Source of the DNA: an uncultured Methanofollis sp.
GTDB taxonomy: Archaea > Halobacteriota > Methanomicrobia > Methanomicrobiales > Methanofollaceae
Direction of reading: 5' to 3'
Length of the DNA: 13,674 bases
NCBI RefSeq assembly: GCF_937919355.1
Contig: NZ_CALFSA010000177.1
Coordinates: 1 to 13,674, forward strand
In this document: positions 11,559 to 13,674 of the stretch, piece after piece
How positions within the stretch are numbered: the stretch's first letter is position 1
How the letters are laid out: each line of letters opens with the position of its first letter
Program-made: the position numbers and the translations under genes
Notes under the pieces: generated by a model
The model's input: only the letters and a program-made list of their open reading frames with translations
What the model was told of the DNA's origin: nothing
The model's database searches: none

Positions 11559-12518
11559 ATGCTCGAATATAGTAGCATTAAAATGGCAACATTCATATTA
11601 TTTGTATTATCCGCTCTGGCTATGCCTGCCGTCGCGGCGATGGACATCGTCGCCACGACGAGCGTCATCGCCGACCCGGTGCAGGCGATAGGCGGGGATA
11701 ATGTCAGGGTGATCGCAGTCGCCGACCCGACCATCTGCCCTCACATGCAGGGAGACATCATCGACAGCCGTATCCAGATGCAGAAAGACTTCATCGCATC
11801 GGCAGACCTCTTCTTCGCCCACAATTCTGGGATGGACAGACCTGTCGTCATGCCAGCAGTCGAGAAGTTCATGCAGACCTACAATGATGGAAACGTGACC
11901 TGGACCATAATCGGTGCACAGGACTGGAACACACCGGAGAAGGCGAAGGTCTTTGCAGGGGAAGTGAAGGATAAACTCGTTGCCGCGGACGGTGGAAACG
12001 CCACCGCATATGAGGCGAACTATGAGGCGTACTGTGACGCAATCGACGCCGCCAACCTCACGGACGAGGAAAAGATGTGGGTCGGGGGTCAGGACGTTAT
12101 CGTGATGGTCTGGCAGAGGGAGGCCGCTGAGGACTGGCTCGGTCTCAACGCCGTCGCCGTCTTCGGGCCAGAGACCTATATGGGCGGCCAGGTCACCCCG
12201 GCAAAGGTCGTCGACGATATCGCCGCAGACCCGCAGAAATACAGGAGCGTGAGGTATGTCATCGAGAACATGCAGTCTGGCGAGATGGGGAAGGGGATAG
12301 AGGAGGCCCTCCATGACAGGGGGATCAGGGCAGACCGCGTCGTCTTCACAAACTTCCCGAAGTCGGTCGAGGGTGTCAGTTCCCTGCCCGACGTGCTTGC
12401 GCATAACAAGGAGGCTGTGATGGCAAGCCCGCCGACGACGGCGCCTCAGTCGCCCCTCTCCCTCTTCCCGCTCCTGACCGCGGTCTCCCTTGCTGTCTTC
12501 CTGCTGCGCAGGACCTAA
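11559..12518 (+). CDS. Tail-anchored metal-ABC solute-binding protein (TroA/ZnuA-like)
   Basis: The 319-residue protein begins with a signal peptide (Lys8, hydrophobic 9-24, cleavage probably after AVA or AVAA near 26-27). It shows the TroA/ZnuA opening VATTSVIADPVQAIGGDNVRV and ends with a Thr/Pro-rich linker (291-298), a hydrophobic segment and RRT, so it is probably anchored to the outside of the membrane. Metal ligands are unusual. The family's 'DPH' becomes DPTICPHMQGD, with Cys60, His62 and Met63, and His88 lies in FFAHNSGMD. The second and third ligand histidines of typical members ('PHxWLDP' and 'HdAf.Y') are not recognisable; their places read DWNTPEKAK and VIVMVWQREA. This points to another metal or to a chelate. 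NxT sequons at 112, 147 and 166 could be glycosylated. It follows the permease by 54 bases and converges on a methyltransferase gene. Confidence 0.8.
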   Translation: MLEYSSIKMATFILFVLSALAMPAVAAMDIVATTSVIADPVQAIGGDNVRVIAVADPTICPHMQGDIIDSRIQMQKDFIASADLFFAHNSGMDRPVVMPAVEKFMQTYNDGNVTWTIIGAQDWNTPEKAKVFAGEVKDKLVAADGGNATAYEANYEAYCDAIDAANLTDEEKMWVGGQDVIVMVWQREAAEDWLGLNAVAVFGPETYMGGQVTPAKVVDDIAADPQKYRSVRYVIENMQSGEMGKGIEEALHDRGIRADRVVFTNFPKSVEGVSSLPDVLAHNKEAVMASPPTTAPQSPLSLFPLLTAVSLAVFLLRRT

Positions 12519-13351
12519 AGTTCCTCTTTTTTCCACGAGATATGTGCGTACCGCGATGTCTCCCGCAGGAGATATGCCCCGCCTTCGGGGACGAGCCAGC
12601 CTGAGAGGGCGCGGCGGAGGACCTCCTCCTGCTTCTTCCCGGTCACCCCGAACTTCGGCGCACAGGTCACCAGAGCCTCGTCGAGGTCGACGAAACGGAC
12701 CACTCTCTGCATCATGCCGATCCGCAGGTCCGGATAGATCCCCATCTGCCAGAGGAGGTTGCAGACGACGTCGGCCTTCGGAACAGGGTGGTAGGCGGCG
12801 CCGTGGAGAGACTGCCAGACCTGGAGATAACGGCGCTCCCATGCAGGGACGTCGGCGAACCAGAAGAGGTGCACCGACCCGGCGGCGACATCGTCCATCT
12901 TCCGGAGTGCGGCCCGGAGGTCCTCCATATTGAGGGAGAACGACGCCACGACGATGTCGTACGGCGGCCGCAGGTCTGTGGCCGGGTCGACGTCCTCCCA
13001 GCGCTTCCTGACAACCCTGACGTTCCCGATCCCCTCCTCGTCGATATGGTCTTCCAGTACGTCGGCCATCCCCGAGGCCGGTTCCACCGCGGTGACAGTC
13101 CTCACGCGGCGGGCAAGGGGAATGGCAAGAGTGCCTGGACCGGCACCGATGTCAAGGACACGCGCCGACCGCACGAGGGGGAGAGAGGAGAGCGTTTCCT
13201 CCACTCTCCTGCCAGAAACATGAGTGTCATACCTGACGGCACGCCCCCTGTCGCCCCAGAGGGCAGGGCCGGTCCTGAAACCGACTACAGAGTGGTTCTG
13301 CCGCAACTCTTCGGCCCATACCGCATTCCAGTCTATCGCCCCGATATCCAT
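12515..13351 (-). CDS. Class I SAM-dependent methyltransferase
   Basis: The 278-residue protein has a Rossmann-type methyltransferase domain: motif I VLDIGAGPGTLAIPLA at 65-80, the acidic end of strand 2 at AVEPASGM (88-95), the post-II region NVRVVRKRWEDVD, and motif IV PYDIVVASFSL. The C-terminal part, with several aromatic residues (VWQSLHGAAYHPVP), probably forms the substrate cap. The substrate is unknown. I use ATG 13351, which gives the common MDWNAVW-like N-terminus; the frame stays open to 13435, but the extra 28 residues cover the AT-rich promoter-like stretch and look non-coding. No good ribosome binding site is present for either start. Its stop codon overlaps that of the binding-protein gene tail to tail. 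Confidence 0.85.
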   Translation of the reverse strand: MDIGAIDWNAVWAEELRQNHSVVGFRTGPALWGDRGRAVRYDTHVSGRRVEETLSSLPLVRSARVLDIGAGPGTLAIPLARRVRTVTAVEPASGMADVLEDHIDEEGIGNVRVVRKRWEDVDPATDLRPPYDIVVASFSLNMEDLRAALRKMDDVAAGSVHLFWFADVPAWERRYLQVWQSLHGAAYHPVPKADVVCNLLWQMGIYPDLRIGMMQRVVRFVDLDEALVTCAPKFGVTGKKQEEVLRRALSGWLVPEGGAYLLRETSRYAHISWKKEEL

Positions 13352-13457
13352 GGAGAGAGGATTGCTTCCTGCAGACAAAAACCTTCCACAGGGGATCGAC
13401 GGCAAAGGAAAACTCTCATATCGAAGATAGAACAATCATTCATTCGGAAGTGATTCC

Positions 13458-13637
13458 ATGGACAAAACAGGTATCGTATTGCTCGTCGTAGGGCTAATCC
13501 TCGTCATTGCGGGCGTCTATGGCATGACACAACTCGCACCTGAGGTGATCGCCTTCCTCATCGGCATCGTTGAACTTGTTGTCGCCGTCATCGGCCTCGG
13601 TTTCATCGTGATCGGGGTGATCATGGCAAAGGACTGA
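13458..13637 (+). CDS. 59-residue two-helix membrane protein
   Basis: A short gene from ATG 13458 to TGA 13637 encodes 59 residues: a two-residue charged start, helix 1 (GIVLLVVGLILVIAGVYG, about 5-22), a short linker with TQLAPE, helix 2 (VIAFLIGIVELVVAVIGLGF, about 30-49, extended by IVIGVIM), and KD at the end. GAAGTGAT at 13447-13454 is a good Shine-Dalgarno sequence. A T run follows at 13650-13655. Small glycine-rich double-helix proteins of this type are common in methanogens and have no known function. It diverges from the methyltransferase gene. Confidence 0.7.
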   Translation: MDKTGIVLLVVGLILVIAGVYGMTQLAPEVIAFLIGIVELVVAVIGLGFIVIGVIMAKD

Positions 13638-13649
13638 GGGTAAAAATAG

Positions 13650-13655
13650 TTTTTT
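13650..13655 (+). terminator. T6 terminator after the small membrane protein
   Basis: Six T residues start 12 bases after the stop codon, followed by a second T-rich patch (TTTT near 13660). Confidence 0.45.
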
Positions 13656-13674
13656 GAAATTTTCACACCAGAGG

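Noticed and set aside
11607..12842. Minus-strand open frame (411 codons) opposite the binding-protein gene and into the methyltransferase
   Set aside because: It crosses two conserved genes, has no homology signal and no start signals.
13352..13435. N-terminal extension of the methyltransferase to an ATG at 13435
   Set aside because: The extension covers an AT-rich promoter-like stretch, has no ribosome binding site, and family members usually begin near MD..WNAVW.
1..13674. CRISPR array, tRNA, rRNA, transposase or attachment-site repeats, including flanks of the AT-rich ATPase gene
   Set aside because: I found no regularly spaced short repeats, no cloverleaf-like sequence with a CCA-type acceptor, no transposase motifs and no direct repeats bounding 1241-3454. 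Such repeats could be missed by eye.

Overview
The window looks like chromosomal DNA of a methanogenic archaeon, most likely order Methanomicrobiales (a Methanofollis- or Methanoculleus-like GC-rich genome). The basis is archaeal TATA boxes, GGTGA-type ribosome binding sites, T-run terminators, an FmdE-family protein, an S24e-type ribosomal protein, a CooS/hybrid-cluster enzyme, an Isf-type iron-sulfur flavoprotein and a small methanogen-type 'NAC family' protein. The genus is inference.

Layout. 1-1026: the 5' end of a TrpB2-type tryptophan synthase beta gene (minus) diverges from a LysE-family exporter (plus), which converges on a short S24e-like gene (minus). 1241-3454: a lone, visibly AT-richer minus-strand gene for a HerA/FtsK-like P-loop ATPase with a large unrecognised N-terminal half, probably acquired by transfer. 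3634-4910: a minus-strand pair, an RNase III-domain protein with a Mini-III-like active site followed by an Isf-type flavoprotein. 4927-5324: a gene-free stretch with a strong TATA region and two imperfect copies of what appears to be one folded RNA domain. The copies keep base pairing while the paired bases change, so this is my best candidate for an undescribed element.

5325-7549: a minus-strand operon with a CooS-like metalloenzyme and, by a 4-base overlap, a small NAC-type protein. The enzyme lacks two hallmark Ni-CODH residues but has every residue position that ligates the hybrid cluster in HCP. A perfect 7-bp inverted repeat lies beside its TATA box. 7691-8029: a divergent cupin gene. 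8095-9427: a three-gene plus-strand operon GerW/YtfJ - DUF2953 - small GerW-like protein. 9501-12518: FmdE-family protein, ABC ATPase, ABC-3 permease, then, behind its own promoter, a tail-anchored solute-binding protein with unusual candidate metal ligands; together these look like a metal-uptake locus. 12515-13351: a minus-strand SAM-dependent methyltransferase whose stop overlaps that of the binding protein. 13458-13637: a 59-residue two-helix membrane protein.

I see no tRNA, rRNA, CRISPR array, transposase or complete mobile element.
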